Shown here in pieces: positions 44,864 to 54,448 of a stretch of DNA of 64,000 nucleotides; the first letter of the stretch is position 1; every line of letters begins with the position of its first letter. Source of the DNA: Yaniella halotolerans DSM 15476 (GTDB lineage Bacteria > Actinomycetota > Actinomycetes > Actinomycetales > Micrococcaceae); contig NZ_ATVQ01000001.1 of assembly GCF_000420805.1 (NCBI RefSeq), positions 248,001-312,000 on the forward strand, written 5' to 3'. A model generated the notes under the pieces. That model was given only the letters and a program-made list of their open reading frames with translations. It was not told the DNA's origin and searched no databases. Both the position numbers and the translations under genes were made by a program.

Positions 44864-45515
44864 ACACTCTGATTCTCCGGTACTGGTCATTGGTTTGGGC
44901 CGATTCGGTTCCGCCCTGGCTGAGGAACTCACCGAATCTGGCCAAGACCTCATGGCTGTGGAAGCAGATCGAGTCATCGTGCAGCGCTACATGGGTGAGT
45001 TCACTTCTGTTGTGCAAGCAGATGCCACCGATATCGCGGCCCTCGAGCAATTGGGCGCCGGTCAGTTCAAGACCGCCGTCGTCGGCATTGGCACGTCAAT
45101 TGAAAATTCTGTGCTCACCGTGGCCAACCTCGTGGACTTGGGAGTCGAAACCATTTGGGCCAAAGCCATTACTCGGGTCCACGGTGAAATTCTCACGCGC
45201 ATCGGGGCTGCGAATGTCATTTTCCCAGAGCAGGACGCTGGCGAACGGACAGCCCATCTCTTGGCCGGCACCATGCGCAACTTCACCGAGTTCTCACCCG
45301 GCTATGCCCTGGCCAATATCAATACACCGAAAGCCCTCGACGGGAAGTCGTTGCGTGCGTTGCGCATCAAAGATCGGTACGGGGTCACCATCGTCGCCTT
45401 AGAACACGAAGACGAATTCCAAAGTGTCGACCAGGATACTGAACTACGCGAGGGCCAAAATATGATTGTGGCTGGTCCCACCGAACGCGTCGATGACTTT
45501 GCCAAACGCATCTAG
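44856..45515 (+). CDS. TrkA/KtrA-type potassium uptake regulatory subunit
   Basis: A 219-residue cytosolic regulator with one RCK module: an N-terminal NAD/ATP-binding fold (VIGLGRFGSALAEEL near residue 14) and a C-terminal TrkA_C domain from about residue 135. It forms the ring that gates the membrane subunit encoded upstream. I chose TTG at 44856, which has a GAAAGG site inside the upstream gene; longer frames upstream are shadows of that gene. Length matches KtrA, about half of E. coli TrkA. Confidence 0.9.
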   Translation: MVKHSDSPVLVIGLGRFGSALAEELTESGQDLMAVEADRVIVQRYMGEFTSVVQADATDIAALEQLGAGQFKTAVVGIGTSIENSVLTVANLVDLGVETIWAKAITRVHGEILTRIGAANVIFPEQDAGERTAHLLAGTMRNFTEFSPGYALANINTPKALDGKSLRALRIKDRYGVTIVALEHEDEFQSVDQDTELREGQNMIVAGPTERVDDFAKRI

Positions 45516-45537
45516 TGGTGATTGAGAAGCCCCGGGG

Positions 45538-46353
45538 TTAGGCTCCGAGTTCTTCGGAGCGCGCGACATTGGCTTTGAGCGCGTCGACGAACACCTTGTC
45601 AAATCCGGCACCGTCCATGGATTGGAGCGCTGCTTCGGTTACGCCGCCTTCGGTGGCGATGGAGTGCTCCAGGGCTGTTGGGTTAGCGTCTGGAGTATCC
45701 AGCATGGCGCCGGCTCCCACGACCGTCAGCCGGGCAAGCTGTCGTGCTGTGGTTTCATCTAGCCCCAGCTCTGTTCCGGCGCGAGCAAGCGCATTCGTGA
45801 ATCGGAAAACGTAGCCGGGCCCCGAGCCTGCCATGGCGGCAACCAAGTTGAGGTCCTTTTCAGCCACGTGAAATACCGTGCCAGAACCCTCAAAAACCGC
45901 GTCGACTTGTTCGACCTGGGCGTCGGTGACGGTAGCGCCCCGGGCCATCCCCACAACGCCTTTGCCCACGGTCAAGGCAACGTTCGGCATGGTCCTGATG
46001 AGTGGTTGACCTTCCGGGAGTGCATTGGCCAAGGTTTCCAGCGTGGTTCCCGCGGCAACTGACACCACGGTGGCATCGGGGGTCAAGGCTGCGGCCAGTC
46101 CTTGTGCGGTTGCTACCATCTGCGGTGGCTTGACCCCCAACACCACGATGTCGGCGTTAACAACAGCGGTGTTATTGGCTGCTGGGTCGCTCTCTGTGGC
46201 GATCACTTCGATGCCGAATTCTTGGCTACGCTGTGTGGCTGATGCTTGGGAATGTGTGGTGGCGGTGATCTTGCTGGTGTCAAAACCACCTGCGAGGAGG
46301 CCGGCGAGGATTGCCGAGTTCAGGTGTCCCAAACCGATAAAACTGATGCGCAC
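45538..46353 (-). CDS. proC: Pyrroline-5-carboxylate reductase
   Basis: A 271-residue enzyme for the last step of proline synthesis. The N-terminal Rossmann motif is FIGLGHLNSAILAGLL; the canonical third glycine of the usual GxGNM is replaced by His-Leu here. VLGVKPPQM, RTMPNVALTVGKG and AGSGPGYVFRF are ProC signatures, and the C-terminal TVVGAGAML... EGGVTEAAL part is the dimer domain. The start follows directly on the TIM-barrel stop with no gap. Confidence 0.93.
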   Translation of the reverse strand: MRISFIGLGHLNSAILAGLLAGGFDTSKITATTHSQASATQRSQEFGIEVIATESDPAANNTAVVNADIVVLGVKPPQMVATAQGLAAALTPDATVVSVAAGTTLETLANALPEGQPLIRTMPNVALTVGKGVVGMARGATVTDAQVEQVDAVFEGSGTVFHVAEKDLNLVAAMAGSGPGYVFRFTNALARAGTELGLDETTARQLARLTVVGAGAMLDTPDANPTALEHSIATEGGVTEAALQSMDGAGFDKVFVDALKANVARSEELGA

Positions 46354-47166
46354 TTAGTGTTCTCCTTGTGTTGCGGGGGTTCGTGCCAGATGTTTACGGG
46401 CAAAGGCCAGTGACTCGGCAAGCATTTCTTCGCGATGCCCCGGGTATTTTTGTCCGCGAGTTGAGACTTCTACGCACACGGCGCCGTCGTAGTCACTGGC
46501 GGCAATATGGTGGAGTGATTCGACCACCCGCTGGTGACCATAGCCCGGTAGCAGGTGTTCATCTGCTGTGCCCTGTCCTGATCCATCGGTCAGGTGAACA
46601 TGGGATAGCCGGGAGCCCAGTAATTTGATGGCTGCCAGGGAATCCATCTTGGAGGTGGCTGCGTGCGAGAAGTCCCAGGTGACGTGGTCGTAGTCCTGTG
46701 GGATGGGGTCGTGGTGTGGCAGATACATCTTGATTTCGCTGCCCGAGACGCGCCACGGATACATGTTTTCCACCGCGATCGTTACCCCGGTGGCTTCCAT
46801 GATGTCCCGAATGCCGGTGGCAAATTCAAATGCATATGAGCCTTGCCAGCGAAATGGCGGATGCACCACCACGATTTCGGCCCCGAGCTCGCGCGCTAGG
46901 TCTGCCGCGCGAGCAACCTTGTTCCAGGCTGAGCCCCACACTTGTTGGGTAAAGAGCAGCGTGGGTGCGTGCACGGAGTGAATGGGCATCGAATGGCGCT
47001 GGGATAGTTCATCGAGTTTTGTGGGATTGTGGGTCCACCGATTTTGGGTGACCATGATTTCTACGCCGTCATAGCCGAGATCCTCTGCCATCGAGAAGAC
47101 GTGCTGAGGTGCTAACGAAAAGATAGACGACGACGATAAGGTCACCGGAATTTCTGGTTTAGCCAC
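46354..47166 (-). CDS. Sugar phosphate isomerase/epimerase-type TIM-barrel protein
   Basis: A 270-residue xylose-isomerase-like TIM barrel. Metal-site elements are visible in VVHPPFRW (His), VENMYPW (Glu) near residue 130, DFSHAATS near residue 170, HVHLTDG near residue 195 and VCVEVSTRG near residue 245. I chose GTG 47166, which has an AGGAG site six bases away; TTG 47172 is too close to it. It overlaps ppx and abuts proC, a conserved actinobacterial trio. Substrate unknown. Confidence 0.83.
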   Translation of the reverse strand: MAKPEIPVTLSSSSIFSLAPQHVFSMAEDLGYDGVEIMVTQNRWTHNPTKLDELSQRHSMPIHSVHAPTLLFTQQVWGSAWNKVARAADLARELGAEIVVVHPPFRWQGSYAFEFATGIRDIMEATGVTIAVENMYPWRVSGSEIKMYLPHHDPIPQDYDHVTWDFSHAATSKMDSLAAIKLLGSRLSHVHLTDGSGQGTADEHLLPGYGHQRVVESLHHIAASDYDGAVCVEVSTRGQKYPGHREEMLAESLAFARKHLARTPATQGEH

Positions 47167-48196
47167 CGCCAACTCCTAGTGAGAATCCGGGTCGTTGATC
47201 ATCCGAGGTCAGGTCCACGCCTTCAACCCAGGCGTTTTCACTGGTTTCTGCCACGCGTCCCTGGATGCGTAGCGCATCCAGGCGTCCAAGGATGAGGCCT
47301 TCACGCAGTGCCCACGGACAGATTTTGAGTTTCTTGATGCCAAAGACTTCCATGGCTGCTTGGGCTACCATACCGCCGGCTAGTACCTGACGGGCGCGCA
47401 TATCGGAAACACCGGGTAACTGGGCACGCTGTGTTTCCGACATGACGGCCATCGTTCGGATCCACGTTCCGAGGTCTTTCTGACGCAGTTTGCGTTGCAC
47501 GAAGAGCCCGTCTGTTGACGGAGCTGCTCCCGCCAGCCGTGCAAGTGAGCGGAACGTCTTGGAGGTTCCCGTCACCACGGTGTTCTCGGGCAGCTCGGTC
47601 GGAAAGAGCCCCCGATATTCTTGGAGGACATCGTGGATGTAGTCTCGAAGGTCGGCAACCTGCTCACTGCTTGGCGGCTCAGGGTGGTCAAAATAATCCT
47701 TGGTTAACCGCTGGGCGCCCAGGGGCACCGAGACGGCCGTGGCAGGAAGTTCGTCGGTGCCGAAGGACATTTCGAATGATCCGCCGCCGATATCGAAGTT
47801 CAGCAGGTTTTCAACGTGCCAACCGTGCCAACGGCGAACCGCGAAGTAGGTCATCGCGGCTTCCTGGTCCCCGGAGAGCACGGTCAGGTGTACTCCGGTT
47901 TCCTCACCGATGCGTTCAAGCACCGCTTTGCCATTGGCCGCGTCACGAATCGCCGAGGTACAGAAGCTAATCATGTCAGCCGCACCGTTGGCTTTCGCGA
48001 AGGCCACCGCGCCATTGATGAATTCGATCAGACTGGCTTGGCCCTGTTCGGTAATCGCGCCGTCGTTGTCGAGGTGTCGGATTAACGACAGGGGGCGCTT
48101 ATGGTCCGCATAGGCGTTTGGGCGCGCTCCGGGAAACGCATCCACCAAGAGCAGGTGGATGGTATTTGAGCCGATGTCCAATACTCCTAGGCGCAT
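47159..48196 (-). CDS. Ppx/GppA-family exopolyphosphatase
   Basis: A 345-residue phosphatase of the ASKHA fold. The phosphate motif LDIGSNTIHLLLVDA opens the protein and FDIGGGSFEMSFG lies near residue 133. The family hydrolyses inorganic polyphosphate or pppGpp; the actinobacterial short form lacks the C-terminal HD domain. It starts three bases after the topA stop and overlaps the TIM-barrel gene, so topA-ppx-TIM-proC is one leftward transcription unit. Confidence 0.9.
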   Translation of the reverse strand: MRLGVLDIGSNTIHLLLVDAFPGARPNAYADHKRPLSLIRHLDNDGAITEQGQASLIEFINGAVAFAKANGAADMISFCTSAIRDAANGKAVLERIGEETGVHLTVLSGDQEAAMTYFAVRRWHGWHVENLLNFDIGGGSFEMSFGTDELPATAVSVPLGAQRLTKDYFDHPEPPSSEQVADLRDYIHDVLQEYRGLFPTELPENTVVTGTSKTFRSLARLAGAAPSTDGLFVQRKLRQKDLGTWIRTMAVMSETQRAQLPGVSDMRARQVLAGGMVAQAAMEVFGIKKLKICPWALREGLILGRLDALRIQGRVAETSENAWVEGVDLTSDDQRPGFSLGVGGG

Positions 48197-48199
48197 AGC

Positions 48200-50926
48200 C
48201 TACTTCTTCTTTGTTTTCTTCGCGGGGCCCTTGGCTCGTTTTTCGGCGAGCATTTCAAAGGCCTGACCTTCGGTCACTTGTTCCGGAGCTGTGCCACGCG
48301 GCACCGTGACATTCGTGGAACCGTCGGTGATGTAGGGGCCAAACCGGCCGTCTTTGATCACGACTTTCTTGCCCGACGACGGGTCGTTACCGAATTCTGC
48401 GATCGGTGGTTTGGCCTGTCCTCTCCCCCTACGCTGTTTCGGTTTCGAGTAGATTTCCTCGGCTTCGGCCAGCGTGATCGTAAACAATTGTTCTTCCGAT
48501 TCAAGCGACCGTGAATCGGAACCCTTGCGCAGGTAGGGCCCGAATCGTCCGTTTTGAGCGGTGATTTCTTCACCGTCTGCTGCGGTCCCAAGACTGCGCG
48601 GCAACGACAAAATCTTGCGTGCATCATCGAGGGTCATGGTGGCGATTTCCATGCCCTTGAGCAGCGAACCGGTTTTTGGCTTGGGTTTCTTCGGGGCTTT
48701 CTTAGGTTTTTTGCGGCCGTTCTTGTAATACTCATCCGGCTGAGCATCTTTATGCGCCTGGATTTGTTCTTCGGTCAGGTCCGGAATGATCTGCGTGACA
48801 TACGGGCCATACCGGCCGTCTTTGGCGACCAGCTCATAGCCGGTATCCGGGTCTGTGCCCAGCGGACGCTCGGATGGACCTGCCGTTTCAATCATTTCGG
48901 TGGCCACCTCGCTGGTGAGCTCATCCGGGGCCATTTCTTCTGGCACATTAGCGCGCTGGGGGTCGCTGCCTTCTTCTGCATCGGCCGGCAGGGCTTGTTC
49001 TAGATACGGTCCGTAGCGGCCAACCCGAAGGGTGATGCCTTCGGCAACCGGTATCGAGTTGATAGCGCGAGCATCGATATCACCGAGGTTTTCCACGGTG
49101 TGCTTCAGACCTTCGACGGTTTGTTCTGAGCCGAAGTAGAACCCAGCCAACCAATCTTGCCGGTCCATCTGGCCGGCAGCAATTTGGTCAAGGTCGTCTT
49201 CCATTCGGGCGGTGAACTTATAATCCACATACCGTCCGAAGTGTTCTTCTAACAGCCGGATCACAGAGAACGCTGTCCACGATGGGACCAAAGCAGAACC
49301 GCGTTTGCGCACATAGCCGCGGTCGACGATCGTTGAGATCGTTGGAGCATACGTGGATGGACGTCCAATTTCGCGTTTCTCGAGCTCGGCGACCAGTGAA
49401 GCTTCGGTATATCGCGATGGTGGTGTGGTTTCGTGCCCCTCAGCTTCGACGTCTCGTGCTTCCAGAATCTGGGATTCAGTCATATCTGGCAGGCGTGCGT
49501 CGTCACGGGTCTGCTTTTCACCGGGCACGGACTTCTGGTCCGATTCGTAGGCCTTCATGAAGCCCAGGACGGTGATGACGGTTCCCGAGGCGGAGAATTC
49601 TGCCACCCGCGGGGTTGCTTCCGCTGAAGTGCCACCAATTTTCACGGTGGCTGTGTAACCGGTCGCATCGACCATCTGGGAGGCCACGGTGCGCTTCCAG
49701 ATGAGTTCATAGAGTCGGAACTCATCGGCCGTCAAGGAGTTTTTGACCATTGACGGCGTCCGGAAATAGTCACCCGATGGGCGAATTGCTTCGTGTGCTT
49801 CCTGGGCAGCTGCATTTCGGGAAGCGTAGTAGCGCGGTTTATCCGGCACCATGTCGCCGCCGTACAGTTCGGTCGCCTGGTTCCGTGCAGCGGAGATGGC
49901 CTGCGAGGACAGGATGACCGAGTCGGTACGCATGTAGGTGATGTAACCGTTTTCGTACAGTCGCTGGGCCACCTGCATCGTGACTCGCGACGTGAAACGC
50001 AGTCGGCGCGAGGCTTCCTGCTGCAGGGTCGACGTCGTAAATGGCGCAGCCGGCCGACGGCGGTAGGGCTTGTCCTCGAGCGAAGTGATCGCGAATTCGG
50101 CGTTTTCTAAACCGCCGGCCAATGACTGGGCTGAGGCTTCGTCAAGATGAACTACATCGGCCTTGGGCTTCAGCTGACCATCATCGTTAAAGTCGCGGCC
50201 TGTGGCTACGCGGGCATCATCAATCGCCGAAAGTTTTGCGGCAAACGATTCTTCCGAATCGGTAAAAAAGTTGGCCGTGATATCCCAGTACGAAGCCGGC
50301 ACAAAGGCCATGCGTTCGCGTTCCCGTTCAACGACGAGACGGGTTGCAACCGACTGCACTCGACCAGCAGAAAGTCCAGGACCCACTTTGCGCCAGAGCA
50401 CCGGCGAGATTTCATAACCGTAGAGACGGTCCAAAATACGGCGAGTTTCTTGTGCATCAACGAGGTCAGTATCGAGTTCTCGAATATTTTCTAGAGCGCG
50501 ATCGATACCTTCTTCGGTGATCTCGGTGAATGCCATGCGGTAGACCGGGACTTTTGGTTTCAGCACCTCAAGCAGGTGCCATGCGATTGCTTCGCCTTCC
50601 CGGTCAGCATCTGTTGCGAGATAGAGTTCATCGGCCGTCTTGAGCGCTTTGCGAAGTTCAGTGACCTTCTTTTTCTTATCATCTGCAACCACGTAGTAGG
50701 GCTCGAAGCCGTCGTCGGTATCGACCGCAAACTTGCCGTAGGGACCCTTTTTCATGTCAGTAGGAAGGTCAGATGGCCGCGGAAGGTCACGAATGTGGCC
50801 TACCGAGGAATCGACAATCCACCCGTCCCCGAGGAACTTGGCGATGGAACGGCTCTTTGCCGGAGATTCCACGATCACCAGTTTGGTGGTATCACCATTG
50901 GTTGGTGCAGAACTTTTTGCGCTCAC
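48200..50926 (-). CDS. topA: DNA topoisomerase I
   Basis: A 908-residue type IA topoisomerase that relaxes negative supercoils. The Toprim domain starts with LVIVESPAKSRSIAKFLG and includes ATDADREGEAIAWH near residue 110; the catalytic tyrosine is in GYITYMRTDS near residue 330. The C-terminus has repeated GRYGPY / GRFGPY modules in place of zinc fingers and a lysine-rich tail, the actinobacterial form. The start is GTG at 50926 with an AAAAGGAG site. Confidence 0.97.
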   Translation of the reverse strand: MSAKSSAPTNGDTTKLVIVESPAKSRSIAKFLGDGWIVDSSVGHIRDLPRPSDLPTDMKKGPYGKFAVDTDDGFEPYYVVADDKKKKVTELRKALKTADELYLATDADREGEAIAWHLLEVLKPKVPVYRMAFTEITEEGIDRALENIRELDTDLVDAQETRRILDRLYGYEISPVLWRKVGPGLSAGRVQSVATRLVVERERERMAFVPASYWDITANFFTDSEESFAAKLSAIDDARVATGRDFNDDGQLKPKADVVHLDEASAQSLAGGLENAEFAITSLEDKPYRRRPAAPFTTSTLQQEASRRLRFTSRVTMQVAQRLYENGYITYMRTDSVILSSQAISAARNQATELYGGDMVPDKPRYYASRNAAAQEAHEAIRPSGDYFRTPSMVKNSLTADEFRLYELIWKRTVASQMVDATGYTATVKIGGTSAEATPRVAEFSASGTVITVLGFMKAYESDQKSVPGEKQTRDDARLPDMTESQILEARDVEAEGHETTPPSRYTEASLVAELEKREIGRPSTYAPTISTIVDRGYVRKRGSALVPSWTAFSVIRLLEEHFGRYVDYKFTARMEDDLDQIAAGQMDRQDWLAGFYFGSEQTVEGLKHTVENLGDIDARAINSIPVAEGITLRVGRYGPYLEQALPADAEEGSDPQRANVPEEMAPDELTSEVATEMIETAGPSERPLGTDPDTGYELVAKDGRYGPYVTQIIPDLTEEQIQAHKDAQPDEYYKNGRKKPKKAPKKPKPKTGSLLKGMEIATMTLDDARKILSLPRSLGTAADGEEITAQNGRFGPYLRKGSDSRSLESEEQLFTITLAEAEEIYSKPKQRRGRGQAKPPIAEFGNDPSSGKKVVIKDGRFGPYITDGSTNVTVPRGTAPEQVTEGQAFEMLAEKRAKGPAKKTKKK

Positions 50927-50962
50927 GTGGCTCCTTTTCGTTGCGGCAGCTTCAACACTAAT

Positions 50963-52546
50963 CTAGCTGGTCGTTGTTTCAGGCTCGTACACTTCAAGGA
51001 ATCCGTCAATGTATAACGCGGTGATTTCCGTTCGAAGTGCAGCGGTCTGATCATCGTCTAATGATAGTAATCCTGCCACGGCCGCAACGATTTGTCCGAT
51101 TGACAACTCGCCGTCGCACGCGCCGAGCACCGCAGCAGTTGCAGTATCTAGCCGCACGTGACGGCCAAAACCGGTACCGGAGCGTGCCATGAGTACTTCT
51201 GGATGTTCGGCGCCAAAACGCTGATACTGTTCATAGGTTACCCACTCGGGGGCCACCAGATGCATGTTGGCTAAAATCCAGTCCTGTGCTGTTGCACCGG
51301 CCTGTGTTGGTGCACTATATACGGTGTCATATTTTTCTACCGACGCTGACCATGCAGCGGCGACCGGTTGGTGGACGTGCTCGGTGAGGTACTCAAATTT
51401 GCGCAACGGGACTGTGGTCTGACGTCTCCGTAACCACACCCACCCCACACCAATTTGGGTGACACCCCGAGCTTCGAAATCCTGAAGATAACGCTCATAG
51501 GCGGCGTCGTAGGTGGCTCGGTTGAGGTTCTCAGAGGAATCTTGCAACCAGATTTCGGCGTACTGCGCTGGATCCGCGCTCGAGCGTTGAATCGTCCAGA
51601 TATCGAGGTCTGGCGCAGGCCACGTTTCCAAGCGCTCGTGCCATTGGCCGGGACCAAACATTTCCCAGTTAGCTAACATAACCGCTTGTCCACCGGGGGC
51701 GAGCACGCGGTCAATATTGGAGATGAGTTCTCTGACGAGTTGGTCACCGGTTTGTCCGGTTTCCCGGTACGTGTGTTTCGTTGTAGCTTGCGATGGCGCA
51801 ATCACAAACGGTGGATTGGTTGCTACCAGTTCAAATGTCTGTCCCTCTACCGGCGCCAGCATGTTGCCAGCTCGTACGGCCACGCGGTCTGTTAGTCGCT
51901 CCGGGTCCACCTGTAGCTGCAGAGCGTTGAGCAGAATATTGAATACCGCAAAGTCTAAGGCTCGTTGCGAGATGTCCGTGATCGTCACATGCTCAGCGTG
52001 GTGTAGCAAGTGCATGGCTTGAATGCCGCAACCTGTGCCGAGGTCTAATGCGGTTTTCACTTGGGTTCGCGGCGTGATTTCGGCAAGTGTGATCGAAGCT
52101 TTGCCGATACCCAAGATGTGTTCTTCGGGCAACGAGTGACCGAGCTGCAGCGCTGTTTGATCCGAAGCGACCCACAGATCACCCTGCTGATCCGTGGCAT
52201 ACGTCGAGATGTCGACGGTGGCAGCGATCTGGCCGTCATCAGTGGTGGTGACGATATTCAGGTCGAGCGCGCCCTCTAGCGTCAGCTGACCAAAGATGGT
52301 CTCGGCCAGTGACGCAGTTATGGGATCTGCCAGCACAAAACAGCTGATCAGACCGGCAAGAGGATTAGCCTGTGCTAGTGGTTGGGCTAGAACACGCCGC
52401 GCCGGTACGTGTTGGCCGCGGTCCAATGCGGCGCTCGCCGTTGGACCAAGCAGGGCTTCGATGTTCTCAGAAGTGTATCCGGCGACCACAAAATCTTGCT
52501 GTAGCGCGCTCAGTGCTTTCGGATTGGCAACAGGGGCTGGGTGCAT
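50963..52546 (-). CDS. Class I SAM-dependent methyltransferase with an N-terminal extension
   Basis: A 527-residue protein. The central methyltransferase domain has the SAM motif ALDLGTGCGIQAMHLL near residue 175 and NPPF near residue 245, the signature of HemK/RsmC-type enzymes that methylate amide or base nitrogens. About 150 residues before and 220 after it are not recognised; similar long proteins (DUF7059 type) occur next to topA in actinobacteria. The ATG at 52546 shares a base with the trhO stop (TAATG) and has a GAGGAAA site. Confidence 0.82.
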   Translation of the reverse strand: MHPAPVANPKALSALQQDFVVAGYTSENIEALLGPTASAALDRGQHVPARRVLAQPLAQANPLAGLISCFVLADPITASLAETIFGQLTLEGALDLNIVTTTDDGQIAATVDISTYATDQQGDLWVASDQTALQLGHSLPEEHILGIGKASITLAEITPRTQVKTALDLGTGCGIQAMHLLHHAEHVTITDISQRALDFAVFNILLNALQLQVDPERLTDRVAVRAGNMLAPVEGQTFELVATNPPFVIAPSQATTKHTYRETGQTGDQLVRELISNIDRVLAPGGQAVMLANWEMFGPGQWHERLETWPAPDLDIWTIQRSSADPAQYAEIWLQDSSENLNRATYDAAYERYLQDFEARGVTQIGVGWVWLRRRQTTVPLRKFEYLTEHVHQPVAAAWSASVEKYDTVYSAPTQAGATAQDWILANMHLVAPEWVTYEQYQRFGAEHPEVLMARSGTGFGRHVRLDTATAAVLGACDGELSIGQIVAAVAGLLSLDDDQTAALRTEITALYIDGFLEVYEPETTTS

Positions 52547-53463
52547 TATTTCCTCGTCGATGCGGTATGACTCGCACACGTCTCACATATGCGGTCGGGT
52601 TGTTGTTCATGACAGGAGTCGCAAATAACTGCAAGCGTCTTGCATCCCGGATCCGCACAGTTGCGTAATTCGGCGCTGGGGGCTTCGCATAGTTGGCATG
52701 TACCGATCACTTTGGGCGTATCGGAGAAGTTCAAGGCCATGCGCTCGTCAAAGACATACAGTGAACCCTCCCAGAGTCCGTCATCTCCGAAGGCTTCACC
52801 GTAGCGCACAATGCCACCATCTATTTGATATAACTCGTTGAACCCGCGGTTGGCCATCAGCACGGTCAACACTTCACAGCGGATCCCGCCGGTGCAATAC
52901 GTAATGATCGGCTGGTCTTTCAGATGATCATATTTCCCAGATTCCAATTCAGCGATGAAGTCGCGTGTGGTGGTGGTATCCGGGACGACGGCGTTCTGGA
53001 ACTTCCCGATTTGGGCTTCGAAAGCATTGCGACCGTCAAAGAACGTTACCGGGTTTCCCTCGGCCTCACGCTGGGCAACCAGGTCATTGACCTCTTGTGG
53101 CGATAAGTGTGTGGCTGTTCCAAGCACTTGATTGCCTTCAGCGACTTGAATTTCCTCGGGCCGGTCAAATGCGACCAGTTCAGGTTTCACTTTCACACTG
53201 AGTCGTGGGAAGTCGGCATGCGAACCCTCCGACCATTTGACCTCGAGGTCTTTGAACCCCTCGTATCCTCGGGTCAGCTTAACGTATTCCTTGACCGCCC
53301 TAATATTGCCTCCGACTGTGCCGTTGATGCCGTGTTCGGCGATGATGATGCGGCCGGTCAGCCCCAAACGTTTGCACAGTTCTTTTTGCCATAGAGCAAC
53401 GGCCTGCGGGTCATCGATCGGAGCGAAATGATAGTAGAGAGCAATTTTGGTTTGTGGGTTCAT
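52546..53463 (-). CDS. trhO: tRNA uridine(34) hydroxylase (rhodanese family)
   Basis: A 305-residue YceA/TrhO protein that makes the 5-hydroxyuridine intermediate at tRNA position 34. The UPF0176 N-terminal domain includes [16 protein letters not shown] near residue 38, the rhodanese domain has [11 protein letters not shown] and the active cysteine in YCTGGIRCE near residue 190. A C-terminal cysteine-rich region (about residues 245-300, at least four CxxC-like pairs) probably binds zinc. I chose ATG 53463 rather than TTG 53472. It is translationally coupled to the methyltransferase gene. Confidence 0.92.
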   Translation of the reverse strand: MNPQTKIALYYHFAPIDDPQAVALWQKELCKRLGLTGRIIIAEHGINGTVGGNIRAVKEYVKLTRGYEGFKDLEVKWSEGSHADFPRLSVKVKPELVAFDRPEEIQVAEGNQVLGTATHLSPQEVNDLVAQREAEGNPVTFFDGRNAFEAQIGKFQNAVVPDTTTTRDFIAELESGKYDHLKDQPIITYCTGGIRCEVLTVLMANRGFNELYQIDGGIVRYGEAFGDDGLWEGSLYVFDERMALNFSDTPKVIGTCQLCEAPSAELRNCADPGCKTLAVICDSCHEQQPDRICETCASHTASTRK

Positions 53464-53589
53464 CGGTTGCAATTCTTTTCGCGTTCAGTGGGGTCGGGGT
53501 TACGGTTTATGAGCTTTCTTAAGGGTTACAAGTTCGTGACGCTTGCGCAATGTATCTACTCGTAGCTGGGCTTAGAGCATGACTGAAGC

Positions 53590-53595
53590 TATTCT
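53590..53595 (+). promoter_or_regulatory. Candidate -10 of a leaderless GNAT transcript
   Basis: TATTCT ends six bases before the ATG at 53602, so transcription would begin at or next to the start codon. There is no usable ribosome-binding site. No good -35 box is seen at 17 bases. Confidence 0.4.
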
Positions 53596-53601
53596 AGGAC
53601 T

Positions 53602-54363
53602 ATGGCTATCACTACTTCACTGACAGACGAACTTGCCACGGCTTGGCTCACCGGTCGTGCGCGAATTCGAAACTATCACCTCACCACGCAGGGCAACATT
53701 CACGCTGCGCTGCGCACCCCGGAATCGGCCGAAGCCGGTGAAGACCTATGGGAATACGTTGTAACCAATGCGTCAGACGACGTTTTGCAGGTCGTTGCGG
53801 GTGAAATTCTCAAAAACCCTACCCGCCAGTTAATTGTCGCAGCTGATCTGCCAGAAGAGACTCAGCCTGCTGGAGCCACCGCACGTACTTACGCTGAAAA
53901 AACGAAGCTGCGTCCAATCGGTGTAGACGAATTGGTGATGGTCACCGATATGAGCGAGCAGGATGTGGAAGAACCCATCGTGCCCGAGCAATTTACCGCC
54001 GAGGTCGTCCGAAACGATGGCTGGTACCTGGTAGCGTTCCGCACCACCGAGGAGTCCGAAGCCGGCCCGGATAAACTTGCCGCTCGTGGTCGCGTCGCCG
54101 TCGTCGATGGTACCTACGCGGTGTTCGATCAAATCTGGACGTCACCTGATTTCCGTCGTCAAGGCCTGGGTTCACTGACCATGCGTTACCTCAGCTCCCT
54201 GGCACTAGAAAACGACGTTGAAGAAGGCTTGCTTATCGCCGGCGTCGAAGGCCAGGCCCTGTATTCTTACCTGGGTTGGACCGCCATCGGTGATGTTGTC
54301 GTACTGGGTCACCCCGATGTTGATCCCAAAGATCAGTGGGCCACCCAAACCTTCCAGCCATAA
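53602..54363 (+). CDS. GNAT-family N-acetyltransferase
   Basis: A 253-residue protein whose C-terminal half carries the GNAT fold: the acetyl-CoA loop SPDFRRQGLGSLTMRYL near residue 178 and the following GVEGQALYSYLGW. The N-terminal half (about residues 1-115) is a separate domain without a recognisable motif. Possibly leaderless. Acceptor unknown. It precedes the YprA-type helicase by about 85 bases. Confidence 0.82.
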   Translation: MAITTSLTDELATAWLTGRARIRNYHLTTQGNIHAALRTPESAEAGEDLWEYVVTNASDDVLQVVAGEILKNPTRQLIVAADLPEETQPAGATARTYAEKTKLRPIGVDELVMVTDMSEQDVEEPIVPEQFTAEVVRNDGWYLVAFRTTEESEAGPDKLAARGRVAVVDGTYAVFDQIWTSPDFRRQGLGSLTMRYLSSLALENDVEEGLLIAGVEGQALYSYLGWTAIGDVVVLGHPDVDPKDQWATQTFQP

Positions 54364-54448
54364 GCAGTAGCGACCGATTCACATTCAGCAGACAGGCGTC
54401 CATGATGACGCTGCGTCCTACCTGGCGGAGCTTCTTGGATACTCCCGT

